Assembly (NCBI GenBank): GCA_016165875.1
Contig: JABBOT010000001.1
Coordinates: forward strand, 45,373,250-45,437,249
Source of the DNA: Acanthopleura granulata
Lineage: Eukaryota > Mollusca > Polyplacophora > Chitonida > Chitonidae
Direction of reading: 5' to 3'
DNA: 64,000 nt
Part shown: piece after piece, positions 9,140 to 21,270 of the stretch
Layout of the letters: the number at the start of each line of letters is the position of its first letter
How positions within the stretch are numbered: the stretch's first letter is position 1
Position numbers and translations under genes: made by a program
Notes under the pieces: generated by a model
Told to the model about the DNA's origin: nothing
Seen by the model: only the letters and a program-made list of their open reading frames with translations
Databases searched by the model: none

Positions 9140-11394
9140 ATAATTTGTGACAAAAGTTGTCATCAATTCCTCTGCAAATTAATTTTAATCAAAAATATTT
9201 CCGCCATAAAATAAAATATATATACATCGACTTGTAAGATTTTAAACAGATAATGCGTGTTGTATGAGTTTATCACCTCCTCCCTATAATATGGTTAAAG
9301 CTTTTGTTTTTGTTAAGATGTATATAAGGTCCACAATGCCTCCATCCGTACATTGAGACTAAGCCACAAACAAACTTTCACAAGTTTTAGGCATGATCTA
9401 AGATTCCCTCCCCCCTCCTCCCGGCTGGACTTGTAGCAGAATGGATTGTTGTTTGTCCGCACATAATCTTGTCCTCGGTTTGTCTCGTTATATGCGCAGA
9501 ATAACGAAAGGAAGTTAAGCATTGTTCGCTCACATTCTCGTTCTTTTTTGCCCTTAAAAGGGAGCGTCACCGGAGACAAGATGGAGGTAGACTAAACTTT
9601 AAAAATCGACAGAATAATAAACCTACAGAGTGGCCATTCTTTTCATAAACATGACGGATGTTAACGTACCTACATGCACTAACAAAAGGGTTATATTTAC
9701 AAAATATGTTACAGGATCAAAACAATACATCACTCCAACTCCATAACATCCTGACAACCACGTGACCTGCTTACACTCTCCGATACTTCATTTCCACACA
9801 CTACAGCAAAACACAGTTTAGATTATTCGAGAACAAGCTATATGAACACTCATTCCGCTCAATGTTGGAAGAATTTATATCGTGTAGAATATATTTGAAT
9901 CGTGATGTACACATATGTGAAAGAAAGAACATGTCATTCATAATTAAATACAGTTCCACTGAATCCAAGGACAAATTATCACTCAGTCTAAGAACTTTTG
10001 CATAACGTTATGCCGGTATACATTCAAAAACACCAACTTTACTTCGAAACAAGGGGGCCCTTGTTACACTATCAGTGGAAACTAGGGAGATAAGGACTCT
10101 CTGACTGTGTGATTCACTGATCTCAGAGGGACAATTTAGTGGACTGGGAGTTTCGGCTGGGTGATTCACTGGATTTCGGAGTGAAAAGTAAACATAAGGT
10201 CCACCACAATATATAGAATTACAAAACTGACGTAAGCCAAAGGTATCACACTAATATATTTTTAAAATTCAGGCCGTGAAAGGCCGAGGACATGGAATTC
10301 AAGGTTCAGTGTTTACCGTGAGGTATTTTATGCTGAATATACACATCGACGCTATAAGTCGTAATTTGAGATAATTTTAAATGTTAAGGAATTTGGATCT
10401 AACTCGACAGTTATCAACGTGGAAATTAACATGGATACCTGTGCCACAATGCTAATACACGCTATTATTGTTCATGCTATCCGACGATTGCAGCATTCTT
10501 AGGGGCTGTGGCGTTGGCAATCTCCGGGGCAGTTTCCCAGCGCACAAACGTTGTGTTGCGTTATTGTTATATAACACTGTTTGATCAATAATAATAACAC
10601 GACTATTCATTAGTCCATTCACTCATTTTTTGCTATGGAATAACAACTCCGTTCCTCTACAGGTGAAAAACCTATTTGTATCTCATGTGGTGACTAGTTA
10701 CATGACACATCTTGCGAATTTCATCAGTTGAGGTCGTGGGAACTATAGTAACACTTGTGACAGGGCTAAGTGACGACGTTAGTTGAATTTTTCTCTACAG
10801 CTACGGAGATGTAGAAATCGCACCATATTGATTCTCTGCCAGAGAAACATCCAATCTATCAATGAATACGGTTACTTCAACACTGCCTAGCATAAACAAA
10901 TTCTCAGCTACTGAGTTCAACTGTTTCTGATTCTCCTGTGCCTAGAACAGAACCTGAAGTTTCATCTAAAATCGCACGCCGCAACAACACTGTTCTCATC
11001 CAAGTAGCCAACACTTCAACTTCCACACCTTCGTTCTTTTTCTTCTTCTTTTTATTCTTATCTGAGTTAAGAGAATCTGATACTGGTGTTCACTTTATTT
11101 GAAAGTTATGAAACTTGTGGAAGAAAATTTCGTTAAAGCTGGCAACATATGCAAAATTTCTTGGACCATACTGTTCCCGCAGCTTTGGGGATGGAAACAA
11201 TGCCTCCAGAATTTACAGCACCTACAATGTTATTAGAAACAACACATTCATAGAAAGTTTTCAAGCACTCCTTGGCATACATATCCCAATCGGCTTTCAT
11301 CTAGGCTGGCTACGTACATCTTTATAATGCGTTGACAACCCACCTGAATCAATTACTGAGTGATGGTCACTCCCACTGGATTGTTCATAATCCA
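9140..11394. other. no recognisable gene
   Basis: About 2.2 kb of unassigned DNA. An open stretch at 10911-11101 (plus) is Ser/Thr/Pro-rich and ends in a run of Phe codons produced by a polypyrimidine tract. It could be a worn ORF1 piece of the LINE family whose 3' end follows at 11395, but I cannot show that. Confidence 0.4.
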
Positions 11395-11868
11395 CACATT
11401 ATGCAGAACGTGAACAACTTCGTTTCGGTGTAGTTGGATGTGGTGCTGAATACGGCATCAAACATATTCTGGTTGAGTGTGTAGACTTTGCCCATGTTCG
11501 GCAAAGATTCTACACAGTAAACTCCATATATGATTTGTTTGACAGCATCGCTGGCGACGCTGTCATAAAATATTTGAAGGCCATTGGCCTGTATCATAAA
11601 ATATAAATTTTATTGTCATAAATATTTCTCATAAAATTTCCTTAATATGCTGGTTTTCGAGTTTTAACTGTTTTGGTTTTCTTACCTGATCTTAATTATG
11701 TCCGAACGTTTTTGGTTTGCTTTTAATGTTCTCACATCCCTATCGAAAACCCGAACCGTCTTGTGTTTCCACTTTGTTCTCGCCACGATATGGCTGAGCT
11801 ATGGCCGATGTGGCGTTAAGCCTGAATCATTCATTCGTTTATTCATTTATTTCGTTTTGGTGTAAGAT
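11395..11868 (+). mobile_element. 5'-truncated I/Nimb-like LINE fragment (3' end)
   Basis: The plus strand encodes the polyprotein tail with a Cys/His knuckle: 'VGCGAEYGIKHILVECVDF', then 'HVRQRFY' and 'YLKAIGLYHK'. A 3' UTR follows, ending 'tctcgccacgatatggctga', 'gccgatgtggcgttaagcc', then 'attcattcgtttattcattt'. The 3' UTR matches copy 1 more closely than copies 2 and 4. The knuckle preserved here is deleted in copy 1. Confidence 0.8.
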
Positions 11869-12730
11869 CAATGACAGATAAGTTATCCAACCAGATGTAC
11901 AGTATTGTTCCACACCCCTCATTTAACAAAACTAAATAAATATCGTCAATAAAGTCTGCTTCTAAAGAGCCATTTGAATCAGTTGAAGAACTACCGTACA
12001 ACACACACTTTGTTCATTAAAATCACCTCATAATATCTTAGCGCCTTAGCAGCTGCTATAAGGGCAATGAGCTCAGAAACCCCAGTTAGCTACAGGCATT
12101 GAATGCCTTTACCACACTAACACTTCACATCTTCGAAGTCGACTGTGGTGTGCAAACGCCACTTTTCCGTAGAGGGCTCCACCCACTTCACTAAAGAAGG
12201 TATGGGTACCTTGAAGCCTCGATTTTATTTTATTACTTGTTACCGCATGATAATTGAAGACATTTCAGAAATATTCTCGAGTATCTTGTTAACATTCAAA
12301 AGCCTTTGTCTTCACTTCTAAAACTATTTCTGTATCGCTGTTGTTGCAGAGCGTTTTAATTTTACTTTCCACGTATTGTTTCGGTATTAACATGCATGTT
12401 AGGTAGTTCGAAAAGCTACTAACTGTCATTATTTATTCACTGCAAACCTTTGAGAAAACCTGAAATATAATATCCAAAAATGTATCTAAAGTGTTGTATA
12501 CCATACATACTATCGCTCATAATTTTGTCTTCTTTTGGCTTTCATGACAGGAAACTAAATGTCATCTAGCTTGAGTCACGTAGGGGATAAGGTTGCCTTT
12601 CGGAAATTAAAAGACGATGCCGTACCCCATGTATTCGAATGGAGTTCCGGGATATGGGCAGCTGAGAGATGAGATTGGATCAACAGATATACAGATTACC
12701 TGGATTGTATATAATGTCGTAACTATAAAA
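11869..12730. other. no recognisable gene
   Basis: I see no coding signal, RNA gene or assignable repeat in this stretch. Confidence 0.4.
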
Positions 12731-12945
12731 CTATAGCTCAGTAACCCAGGCGCCTCTCACCAATGCGATCGATGTGAGTTCAAGCCCAGCTCACACTGCC
12801 TTCCTCGTCAGTCGCACATGTTGGATGGTAGTGGGTTTCTCCCGGGGCTCTACCCGATTTCCTCCCACCATGATGCTGGCTGCCGTCATATAAGGGAAAT
12901 ACTCTTGAGTACGACGTAAAATCCCAATCAAATAAAAAAAAGTCA
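12731..12945 (+). mobile_element. tRNA-derived SINE, 5' end slightly decayed
   Basis: The head is degenerate ('tagctcagtaacccaggcgc'). A box-B-like 'gtgagttcaagcccag' follows, then the body signature 'gatttcctcccaccatgatg' and the tail 'ggaaatactcttgagtacga', 'cgtaaaatcccaatcaaat', ending in A-rich sequence. It matches the complete copy at 58254 in order. Confidence 0.75.
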
Positions 12946-13059
12946 GTGATGTGGATGTTGCAGTAATCACTACTTTTTATGCAATTAAAAATGCAGTCAT
13001 TTCAGAGCGTTACTCTCCAGGTGTGTATTAACCAGGCACTCTAATGTTGTTCTTTCCTC

Positions 13060-13603
13060 CATGATTTCTTCGCCAGGATATGGCTGAGATATTGCCGACC
13101 TGGCTTTAAGATACTACCAACCATTCCATTGTCTCCTTTGCTGTCTTTCATTATTTCTCTGGGAAATGTCAAACCTTCCTGCACAGAGAAAGAGAGCCAT
13201 TTGACCGTCAGTGGGATGCAGTCTTTCTGAGTTTAGTGAGCAAGATATAGGTGTATCCCGGTTTAGCATTTTATCGCCGAAACTGTTCAGCACCAAAATA
13301 AACAACTTGGCCAAAACTCTATCATGGGCCAAAGAGAGCTCTTTATGTCGATGATTTCCGGATGTGCTACCGCCAAAAGAATATGAATAACATTAAGCGT
13401 TGACTGTAGCTTTTGCCTACATAAGGTCAAGAGATGGGCAGAAGAACACGCTTTTCTGTGTCTAAAATCGTCCGTTAGCATCTTTGAAATAAATGGAAAC
13501 TTTATTTACATGTTCATCCAGAACTACTGGTGAAAGAGTTCATGTTGTAGGACAAACTAAATTGCCAGGTGTTATACTTGATAGTAAATTATCATTTCTA
13601 CAG
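13060..13603 (+). pseudogene. I/Nimb-like LINE reverse transcriptase fragment
   Basis: Plus-strand translation over several frames gives the segment before the catalytic box. Nucleotides 13328-13385 then encode 'LYVDDFRMCYRQKNMNN', matching 'LYVDDFLICYRAKNMNN' of copy 1. Sequence continues to about 13595 with remnants of 'KFLGVIFDSKLSF'. A 45-bp piece resembling the family 3' UTR ('aggatatggctgagatattg') lies upstream at 13064-13108, out of its normal order, so the locus is rearranged. The fragment is interrupted by the SINE at 13604. Confidence 0.7.
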
Positions 13604-13744
13604 GGGCCTCCGTGGCTCAGTTGATTAGCACCCTAGTTCAACGTAATGGCCCAGGAGCTTCCCGCCAATGCTGACCGCTGTCGTGTAAATGAAATATTCT
13701 TGAATACTGCGTAAAACACAAATCAAATAAATAAGTAAATAAAA
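13604..13744 (+). mobile_element. internally deleted tRNA-derived SINE inside a LINE fragment
   Basis: The 141-bp element starts 'gggcctccgtggctcagttg' and ends in the usual tail 'gaaatattcttgaatactgc' and 'aaataaataagtaaat'. Most of the body between the head and 'atgctgaccgctgtcg' is missing compared with the 260-bp copy at 58254. It is flanked by 'catttctacag' (13593-13603) and 'catttatacag' (13745-13755), a target duplication with one mismatch. Confidence 0.8.
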
Positions 13745-13989
13745 CATTTATACAGAATCAAGATTTGATGAGAAATACTATGGCAAAGGTGAACATAAGC
13801 ACTTGACATTATAACACGTCTAAAACGTAATTACACTGAGACGTGAATGATCAAAACATGTCAGTTAATCAGATCTATTATGGGAGTCCGTAAACGTGCC
13901 TTAAATATGACACAGATTTATATTCGTTCAAAAGTAAGGGTAAATTATTCCAGATATTAGGTCCTTTGACTTTCAATGAAAATTGAGTG

Positions 13990-16832
13990 AAGTCGGAGAA
14001 TTACAAACTAGTATTTAGCCTGATTGTGGACTGCCGGGTTTGATATGCATGGACATATAAGGTCCAGGAAAAAATAGATTGAATTAGTACGGGCAGTAAA
14101 TAAGAAGTGTGAATGTATTTGTAAGCAAATAGCAGTATTTGAAAACTATCTAATTCTTTTAAGGGCAAAATATTACATCTCTTAAATATAGACGCGGTAT
14201 GGTCAAATCGTTTGAGTAGATTAATGATGCTCACAGACCGGTTTTGGAGAATTATAGGTTGTTTCAAATGAGTTTTGTAAGTATTTGCCAAAACTAGATT
14301 GCCATAAGATTAATATGGGTATATAAGAGAACAGTATAATATAAATAATGTCCTGATATTAAATACATTTTTAAGATGATTTATAACATAAAGGTTTCTT
14401 GATATTTTACTACATATACTTAAAATGCGTTTTCCTATTAAATAAATCATTGATATATATACAAGAAATTTTAATGAGCTTACTCTTGCAATATCAACAG
14501 AAGTCACATATAATTTTATTTCATCTAATCGTATAGCTGATTTCGTTGGCTTCATTGTCATAAATCTAGACTTGCCAATATCTAGTGTTAATTTATTTGT
14601 GAACAATCATTCACATACATCACTGATTGCCGTTTTCATAATTCGCATTAGGTTGAAAAGGTCTGCATCCTCGAGGTGCAAACATGTGTCATCAGCGAAC
14701 AGAATTATATTTAGAACAAGGGAAATAGAGTTAGGTCATTAATGTGTAAAAGAAATAATACAAGTCCCAACACTGACTCTTCAGGAACGGCACATCGTAT
14801 TTGCAGAGCGTTTGGTAAGGTATTTTGAAATGAGGTACACTGAGTACGGTTAGATGGGTAACTGTTAAACCACTGATAAGACACATCCCTAAACCCACAA
14901 TGACGCAGTTTGTTCAGCGGTATGTCGTGATTCGCATTATCGAATACCTTAGCATCAGTCCAAAGCTGTTAAAATGCTAAATTTCCTTGAGACTTTTGCA
15001 TTGAAAATTTTATCTTGTAGTGCCAATATCGATGCAATGGCTGAATGAATGGCACGAAAACCAAACTGATTTGCCGAAATAATGCTGTTGTCTTCAATTA
15101 AAGATCCATCCCCACCGCAATAATTTTCTCAAAAACTTTGCTAAAACAAGGTAACAGTGAAATGGGCCTGTAATTAACAATCAATGTATTGTCACAGGAC
15201 TTAAAAAGAGGAGTAACCTTAACAATTTCTAAACGATTCGGTAACGAACCAAGTTAAAACGAAACATTTATTTAGTGACATATTGGGACAGAAATATTAT
15301 CGAAAATTAGTTTTAAATGACCAGTATGTACACCATCAATACCAGCGGCAGATTTTTTAAAAATTAAATACCACAGAAACATAGGTAAACATGGTTCAGG
15401 AACAATCTCCACAACGTCTCAAAGTGGAAGGTAAATCTTGTCCCAACCTAAAGGCTATATCACTGAAGTTAGGATTGAAACCCGTTGCTATTTTTTCGGA
15501 TCGGATGTGTTTTTTCCATCAATTTTATAAATAGTAGTCAAAGGTTTCGCTTTTTTGCCTTGTAAAATTCCATGTAATAGTTCTCATCTAGCTTGGATAT
15601 CATTGTTAACGTTAGTAGATTTTGTTTCATAACACTGTCTTGCTATTATCTGACTTTGATTTAACTTATATCTGAATGACTTTAGCGAAGCTTGACGGTT
15701 TTTCTGAATCAGATAGGTACAAAATACTTTATTCTTTTCATTTACTGAGTTTAACGGACTGGTCGTTATCCACGTTTTTTAATCTTACACATTTTAGTCT
15801 TCGATATTTGTTTTACGATTGGAAAACACTCATTGTCATAAAATCATGATTTAAAATGTTGAATGCATTGGTCACGTCATTCTCAATATCTAAGACGCTC
15901 TGCCAATTATGATCTACAATATTTCTGTTAAAATTATCCTTGTTTGTCTGCGAAGCATTTCGTTTATATAAAACGTGATCTACACCATTTGGTAAATTAC
16001 GTGTTCTACATAGGTGGAATATAGGAAAATGATCGTTGATATCAGTCACTACTATGCCTAAAGAAACATCGTCCTCATGAAGATTTAAGTAAATATTATC
16101 TATAAGAATCATATGACATGACATCTTATTCGAGTAGGTCGAGTGTTCCTGTATTCGGATGTTTTTAACAAATCAATATTAAAATATCAGAAAATCTACC
16201 ACCAAACCCATGAAAATATTTCCTCGTTGTGTATAAACAATTCCAACTATGTACTTTTTACCTTGTAATTGGCATTCGATCAATAATGATTCAAAGCCAC
16301 AATCGACAGAAAAGGGAGACAAATCATGGCGTAATGTGCTTGTGCCTGGAGATCGGTGCACACAAAAAGCAACACCACCACCTTTCTTCCCGTTCCGACA
16401 GGACGAAAAGAATTCATAGCCACAAATATTAAAACAAATTACACGTAAAAGAGTCCAACCAGGCTTCCGATCTACCAATGACGGAGAAATTAAAATTTAG
16501 ATTTTGAAATAAATTATGTATCTGAGTAAAGTTCTTTTTAAATTTCGTGCATTTAAGTGGAGAAAGGATAATGGATAATAGGTTACAAAGAGAATTCCTA
16601 GGAGGATCTTCAAGAAAATATTTGCAATGATGGTAATTAATATAAGGCCAACGGGATTGTTTATAAATTCTAGGTTGTTTAGTTCTAAGTTATTAATAAA
16701 CAAGGGTTCAAAACCTTCATAATAAGTCTTACGAACCGAAGACATGTCGGCAGATTGTTCTTCAACTGAGAAATTTTGATAATGAAATGTCGGTTGCCTG
16801 AGATCATCATACGATGTATCAACAGCAAACAT
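13990..16832 (-). mobile_element. decayed CR1/Jockey-like LINE (no RNase H)
   Basis: On the minus strand the order is endonuclease start 'FLHLNARNLKRTLL' (about 16560), 'GYEFFSSCRNGKKGGGVAF' (about 16400), 'DINDHFPIFHL' (about 16030), and reverse transcriptase 'VKVTPLFKSCDNTL'/'NYRPISLLPCFSKVFEKI' (about 15150-15240). These are followed by 'NQFGFRAIHSAIASILAL', 'FADDTCLHLEDAD' (about 14690), 'NKLTLDIGKSRFM' and 'NVFNIRTLFILYCSLIYPY' (about 14320-14370). It ends with a thumb-like segment to about 14000. The catalytic FADD box is legible, but numerous frameshifts and stops make it a relic. The style is that of CR1/L2/Jockey-like elements; I cannot fix the clade. Confidence 0.85.
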
Positions 16833-17538
16833 ATATTACTATTGTAGAATGGTTTGTTGTATATTTCACTTCATAATGAAATATTTTACAAAAGCAATGA
16901 TCACAAGATGACATTTGCTTAATGAACGCAGAGGTGTGTCTTCCTGCTATAAACAGACTAAAATCATGATTTTTATCAATCAGTTATGTTGACTAATTCT
17001 GGTCGTCATGGAGAAACAACGTCAAAACGAATTCCCCCTCGGCTCTGATAAATATAATCGACATGAAACCATCTTTCATCAGTCAAGCTATTTCATTACA
17101 AACAAGCAAATCTTAGTGTTAATTTTATATCGTTTTCATATAGTTCCGAATTTTATAACACTTAGAATACTAAAAAGACATAATGTGCAATATATTCTTT
17201 GATTATATCTATATACAAACCTCGGATCAAATGTCACCTTAGTTTATACTGATTGGGTAAAGTAAGCACGAGTAAATATCATTCATGACACGAAAGGCAA
17301 AGAAAGAACAAAAAATATCAAAGTTCCACGTTAGATAGTTACAAATAGGCCAAAATTGTCATCGTAAATTTAATACGTAACTACCGATCATATCCGTACA
17401 GTATTGAATGTATATTAGGACCATAGGCATGTAGATTGCATGTATTATTTTTAAAATTTTTAATAATGCATCTGCTTTCTTGCCTCTCCTCAACTGTAAT
17501 TGACTTGAAGTAAATTTAAGAAAAGGAGCATCTCTGAG
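16833..17538. other. no recognisable gene
   Basis: AT-rich sequence between two LINE-derived relics. No coding or repeat signal that I can assign. Confidence 0.4.
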
Positions 17539-18075
17539 CTATGATATTTTGTACTTAGCTTGTTCATCACATGCCATTCCGTGTAGATGTCTTGACAGCT
17601 CATACCGACGTTGAGCTAAGACTGGGGAGAGATCAGGAACAGTACTGTGGATAGTGCCGCGAGGAAGTTTTCGGGCTGCTGTCAACACATGATGGCGATC
17701 CGTGAGGCGTAGCAACCGAACAATTATGTTTTTCAGGCCTTCCTTGCCACCGGCCAGTCCGTGCATGGCTCGAAACAGCATTCTCTTGACTTCCTCTCTG
17801 GATATTTTCAGCTAATTACAGAACATATCTCGCAAAAGTTTATTCGTCCCGAGCACATCTTTGCGTGTAATTCTAGCAATGCCTTTTACTATTAAATTCC
17901 ACTTACGATTCCAGATATCTAATCTTAGCTTTTCTGTTTTTTCTTCATCGGGTTCCGTAGCTATTTGCGGCAGCTTAGTGCTGGTAATCCCAGTGATTTT
18001 GTCATCGAGAAAGTTGACTGATTTGGCTAACTCTGTAATCCTTCCATAAAGATCAACAGATTGCCACTGTCATGC
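17539..18075 (-). pseudogene. L1-ORF1-like (Transposase_22-type) protein relic
   Basis: Minus-strand reading from about 18060 gives a heptad-like segment ('DLYGRITELAKSVNFLDDKI'), then 'EKTEKLRLDIWNRKWNLIVK'. After a stop near 17813 it continues 'NIIVRLLRLTDRHHVLTAAR' and 'DLSPVLAQRRYELSRHL', ending at a stop at 17539. This is the layout of L1 ORF1-type proteins: coiled coil, RRM-like domain beginning 'NLIVKGI', and a C-terminal domain with 'I.V.F....DR..VL.AARKL'. These bind nucleic acid. One in-frame stop (17813-17815) makes it a pseudogene. No matching reverse transcriptase is adjacent. Confidence 0.65.
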
Positions 18076-18632
18076 ACACACACTCTTTATTCAATCCCTA
18101 TGCTGTGTGCGGTTCAAGCTGGATAGAACCAAACAAATTTCACTATCAGAAAGATGCATCAGCATGGCGTAGATGTAAACAAACACAATGTAAACAAATA
18201 TGCAACGTTTACGCTACAGCGAAAGGAACAGCAACACTACGCTACAGGAATTCAGTTTCACCACATATTCGACCAGGGAATTACTCTACCAGTCGGATAT
18301 ACTGACATGGGATCCCTACCCTTTTGGTGTGAATTTTAGTGATGACATGAAATGTAACAACAACAACATTAGTAAATATGGAAGTCAAAATCAGGAAAAT
18401 ACAATGGCTCAACCCACAAATTTCCTGGCAGCCTAAATCGTGTTATGAAGGATCTGTGGTCACTAATCCGCTATACTCCCCTACTGTAGAACTGTACTGC
18501 CCTCACTCTCCAATCTGCCTGATAGTAATCATGTCTGTTCTAACCTCGGTATCTCCCAAAAACCTAACCACCTCTTAAAAGTTGGACATGAACACAAAAT
18601 CGGAAACGGACTTACAAGCGTGCCTACAAACC
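18076..18632. other. no recognisable gene
   Basis: Nothing assignable. The sequence interrupts the N-terminal side of the L1-ORF1-like relic at 18075, which suggests an old insertion or deletion boundary there. Confidence 0.35.
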
Positions 18633-18636
18633 TTAC

Positions 18637-18893
18637 AAACTCTGTTGTCTCAGTTTGCACACTCTTGATTTCTTCAGCTTACGACTGGACCTGTTTTTTA
18701 ACGGAATATTCAAATTTACAAAGCAATGGCTAATATCACCAAATCCAATCGCTTTATACCACTCCTCGAGGCCAGAATCAGAGTTCTCCGTAGGAGCGAC
18801 AACAACTTCACTCACTGCACATTGCTGTTCTTGTTTTCGAAAGGAAAGACTCACTTCTGCTGAGATTTTTGTCGCGATCCTGGTAGATGCCAT
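18637..18893 (-). CDS. hypothetical exon, function unknown
   Basis: From the ATG at 18893 the minus strand is open for 85 codons. It is Ser/Glu-rich, then basic ('RSSRKLKKSRVCKLRQQSL'), and runs to a good donor 'gtaagg' at 18636-18631. A long pyrimidine tract precedes the ATG, so the segment could instead be an internal exon starting at 'cag' a few codons in. I recognise no family. The case rests only on the open frame, composition and donor, and may be chance. Confidence 0.25.
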
Positions 18894-19225
18894 GGTGTGA
18901 AAAACAAGAACAAGAAATTTTCCAATACCAGATGGCTGTGAGTTCTCCAGTATACCTTTACTCAGAGCACAGATGAGACGACCCTCCTTACCGATGGGGC
19001 TGGATTGAAAATTGGAGGCGGGTGCACACACATCCTCCTCACCTGACCGCCATATACCCCACATAAAACTGCTTAAAGCTAAATGTACGAAGGCTGTCGA
19101 TGCTTGTGTGTAGCACCGATTGAGGCGCTGCGATCTGTTTTATTAAATATATATTGATCACTGATGAGGCCTAAATTGCACTATGCACCCACCATTTACA
19201 CCGTTCCACAAGCAAATCGTACATT

Positions 19226-19520
19226 AAAATGTTGGATCCTCCCCTCCCCATCACCAAGGTTTGGGGGTGAGCCTTGGTGCTTTTAGAACCTCACCAGTAG
19301 AGAGTTTACACGTAGAGGCTAATGAACCTTTTTCACTCAACAGGCGAAACTTAGCGTTCTATATGCTACAACGCCTAAAGCTCATCCAACCCCTACCTAC
19401 ATGTACGGCTGTGTTTTCCAGCTATCATATGTAGGTAAGTATAATAAATGTCCTAACAAGATTCCGAGTCCTAACTTCACATTCGGGACCCTGTTGGGGA
19501 CGCTAACGTCACGCTGTAGG
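19226..19520 (+). pseudogene. short I/Nimb-like LINE fragment
   Basis: DNA at 19226-19520 aligns with 44170-44450 of copy 3. Shared blocks include 'gccttggtgcttttagaacc', 'tcaccagtagagagttta' and 'aaatgtcctaacaagat'. It covers the end of the reverse transcriptase region and the linker to RNase H. Many small indels destroy the frame. Confidence 0.75.
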
Positions 19521-20025
19521 ACATAGCATCAGTGTCGTTGGCTTTCTCCAACAACCTAAATTCATACTTGCTCTGTGTATATTTGAACCTCGCCGTTTCG
19601 CGGCATTTTCTATTTCCGTCGTGTGTTGCGGATGACACCCTCTGGCGACTGTTTACTTATGCAAATCAGTAACGTGGAAGTGTCAGCGGAGTCGGAGATA
19701 GAAGTCTGCTAGCCTGCTTATTATGGTGGCTGATAGGTTAATTCCGCCTACTCCTACGACCACCGATGTGCAATAAGCTGGTATGATTAACATTGATTAT
19801 CGCCACATGCGGTTACGGAGTGGGAGGAGTAGGTCTACAATGGCTGGAGATTGATAGACATATCTACTACGTCATATATGTCTACTGTGTGCAAAGCTCA
19901 AACAAAATTGAATAAATTTTAGTGGGTCGTTTACTTATTTCTTGAAATAAACAACATTTTAGACAATGCGACCGAATATAAACGAATAATACTGTAATGT
20001 TTAACAGATGATATTGAATATACAT
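19521..20025. other. no recognisable gene
   Basis: Nothing coding is seen. A short inverted pair ('cctactcct' near 19750 and its complement near 19827) is present but too small to interpret. Confidence 0.35.
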
Positions 20026-20809
20026 TTAAATAGCAAGAAAGTGTGATGCCGAATCAACATATCGCATCACATCAAACTCTTGATGCTCAAATTTCATTTT
20101 AAGGTCTGTCAGTCTGGTATCCAGTTTTATATATCTGCGTCTCTTAAGAGGAGGAGCTGACTCACCTTCAAGTTGAAAAATCTTCATCTGATTTGCGGCT
20201 TGTTCGGTCTTGATAATTGTGAACTCAGAAATGTTCGGATGAATGGTGTAGATCTGCTTAGAGGGCTTCGGTGTAGAATAGAAAGTCCTATCACAGAATA
20301 TCCTATCTGCTGAGCACAGATGCTGTAGAATGCTCGCTGTACCCAACAGAACTATCCGGTCATCTTTTGTTTCTGTCAAGGCTCCAAGGAGGCCCAATTC
20401 GTCAAGGGTTTTGGGAATAGATGGAAGGATTCTCCTTCGTTGTTGCTGTAGGGCTGATTTCACAGGTGAATGTAGGGAAGACTTTGGCTACTTCGGTCTC
20501 AGGTGGTCTTCGCATAGATATCTTTTCGGTATATATAGACGGCATGTGGATAAGTTCATCTCGGGCTCCTTTGCGTAATTTAGCCATAACAGGCTGAAAA
20601 GCAGCCCCGGTACGGCTGGGAGGTTGGTTGTGGGTATTGGTAACATGAACTAATATGTCATTCTCAGTAGTCAAGCCAGACGAACACCCAGATTTTGTAC
20701 ATCGCCACCATTTTCTAGGCAAATGATCACGGTTTACACGATACAAGTAGCCGGCATGGGAAAGCTTTTGCCCACTTCGTGCAGTTGGAATAAAAGATGC
20801 CTCTGTCAT
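20026..20809 (-). pseudogene. MULE-type transposase relic with FLYWCH finger, catalytic core deleted
   Basis: The minus strand starts at 20809 with a FLYWCH-type zinc finger: 'GYLYRVNRDHLPRKWWRC', then C, then 'HVTNTH'. The frame shifts around 20430-20460. It continues with the pre-catalytic segment 'LPSIPKTLDELGLL' and the block 'FCDRTFYSTPKPSKQIYTIH', equivalent to 'ADGTF......QLYTIHG' of Mutator-like transposases and carrying the first catalytic Asp. It then jumps directly to the basic C-terminal tail 'PPLKRRRYIKLDTRLTDLKM'. Most of the DDE core is absent. FLYWCH plus MULE is a common transposon architecture in molluscs. I could not identify terminal inverted repeats. Confidence 0.7.
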
Positions 20810-21069
20810 TGCTCATGCCATGTTGAAACTGTTATGAACGTATCTGTTAGACGACCTATTTATATATCCTGGTCAAATGTCGACATAGGAACAGTGTTCA
20901 CTCAGTTTCCTGGAAGAATTTCTTTCACTACTGACAGAATTTCGCTCACCGCCTACTTCAGCAGCGTTAAGCGAATTATCCCGATTTCCCAGTTTTCATT
21001 GTTTTTGCTAAGCCGTTACTAATACCCTAATTAACGGAATCTGTGAAACCGTAGGCTTTAGCGAAATAC

Positions 21070-21270
21070 ACCGGCTGATAGTGTCCATTTTTGTCAGTGC
21101 CTCGCGGATGGCGCGGTTATGGAAAAAAAGGGGGCCTTCGAGTTCCCGCGGAATACACGGAAGGCACGGATCAGCGCCTTCCAGCGTTTACCTTCGGGTG
21201 GCGGCTTTAATAATCGCGCGGAAAGCGCAGATCCGTTCCTTCCTCGACCTTTGCGTATTCCGGTTTATTT
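21070..21270. other. CpG-rich block
   Basis: A local stretch is much richer in CG dinucleotides than its surroundings ('gcctcgcggatggcgcgg', 'cccgcggaatacacgg', 'aataatcgcgcggaaagcgc'). It includes the hairpin 'ggaaggc'/'gccttcc' around 21159-21182. No open frame with recognisable content. It could be a promoter-like island or part of an unknown repeat. Confidence 0.3.
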
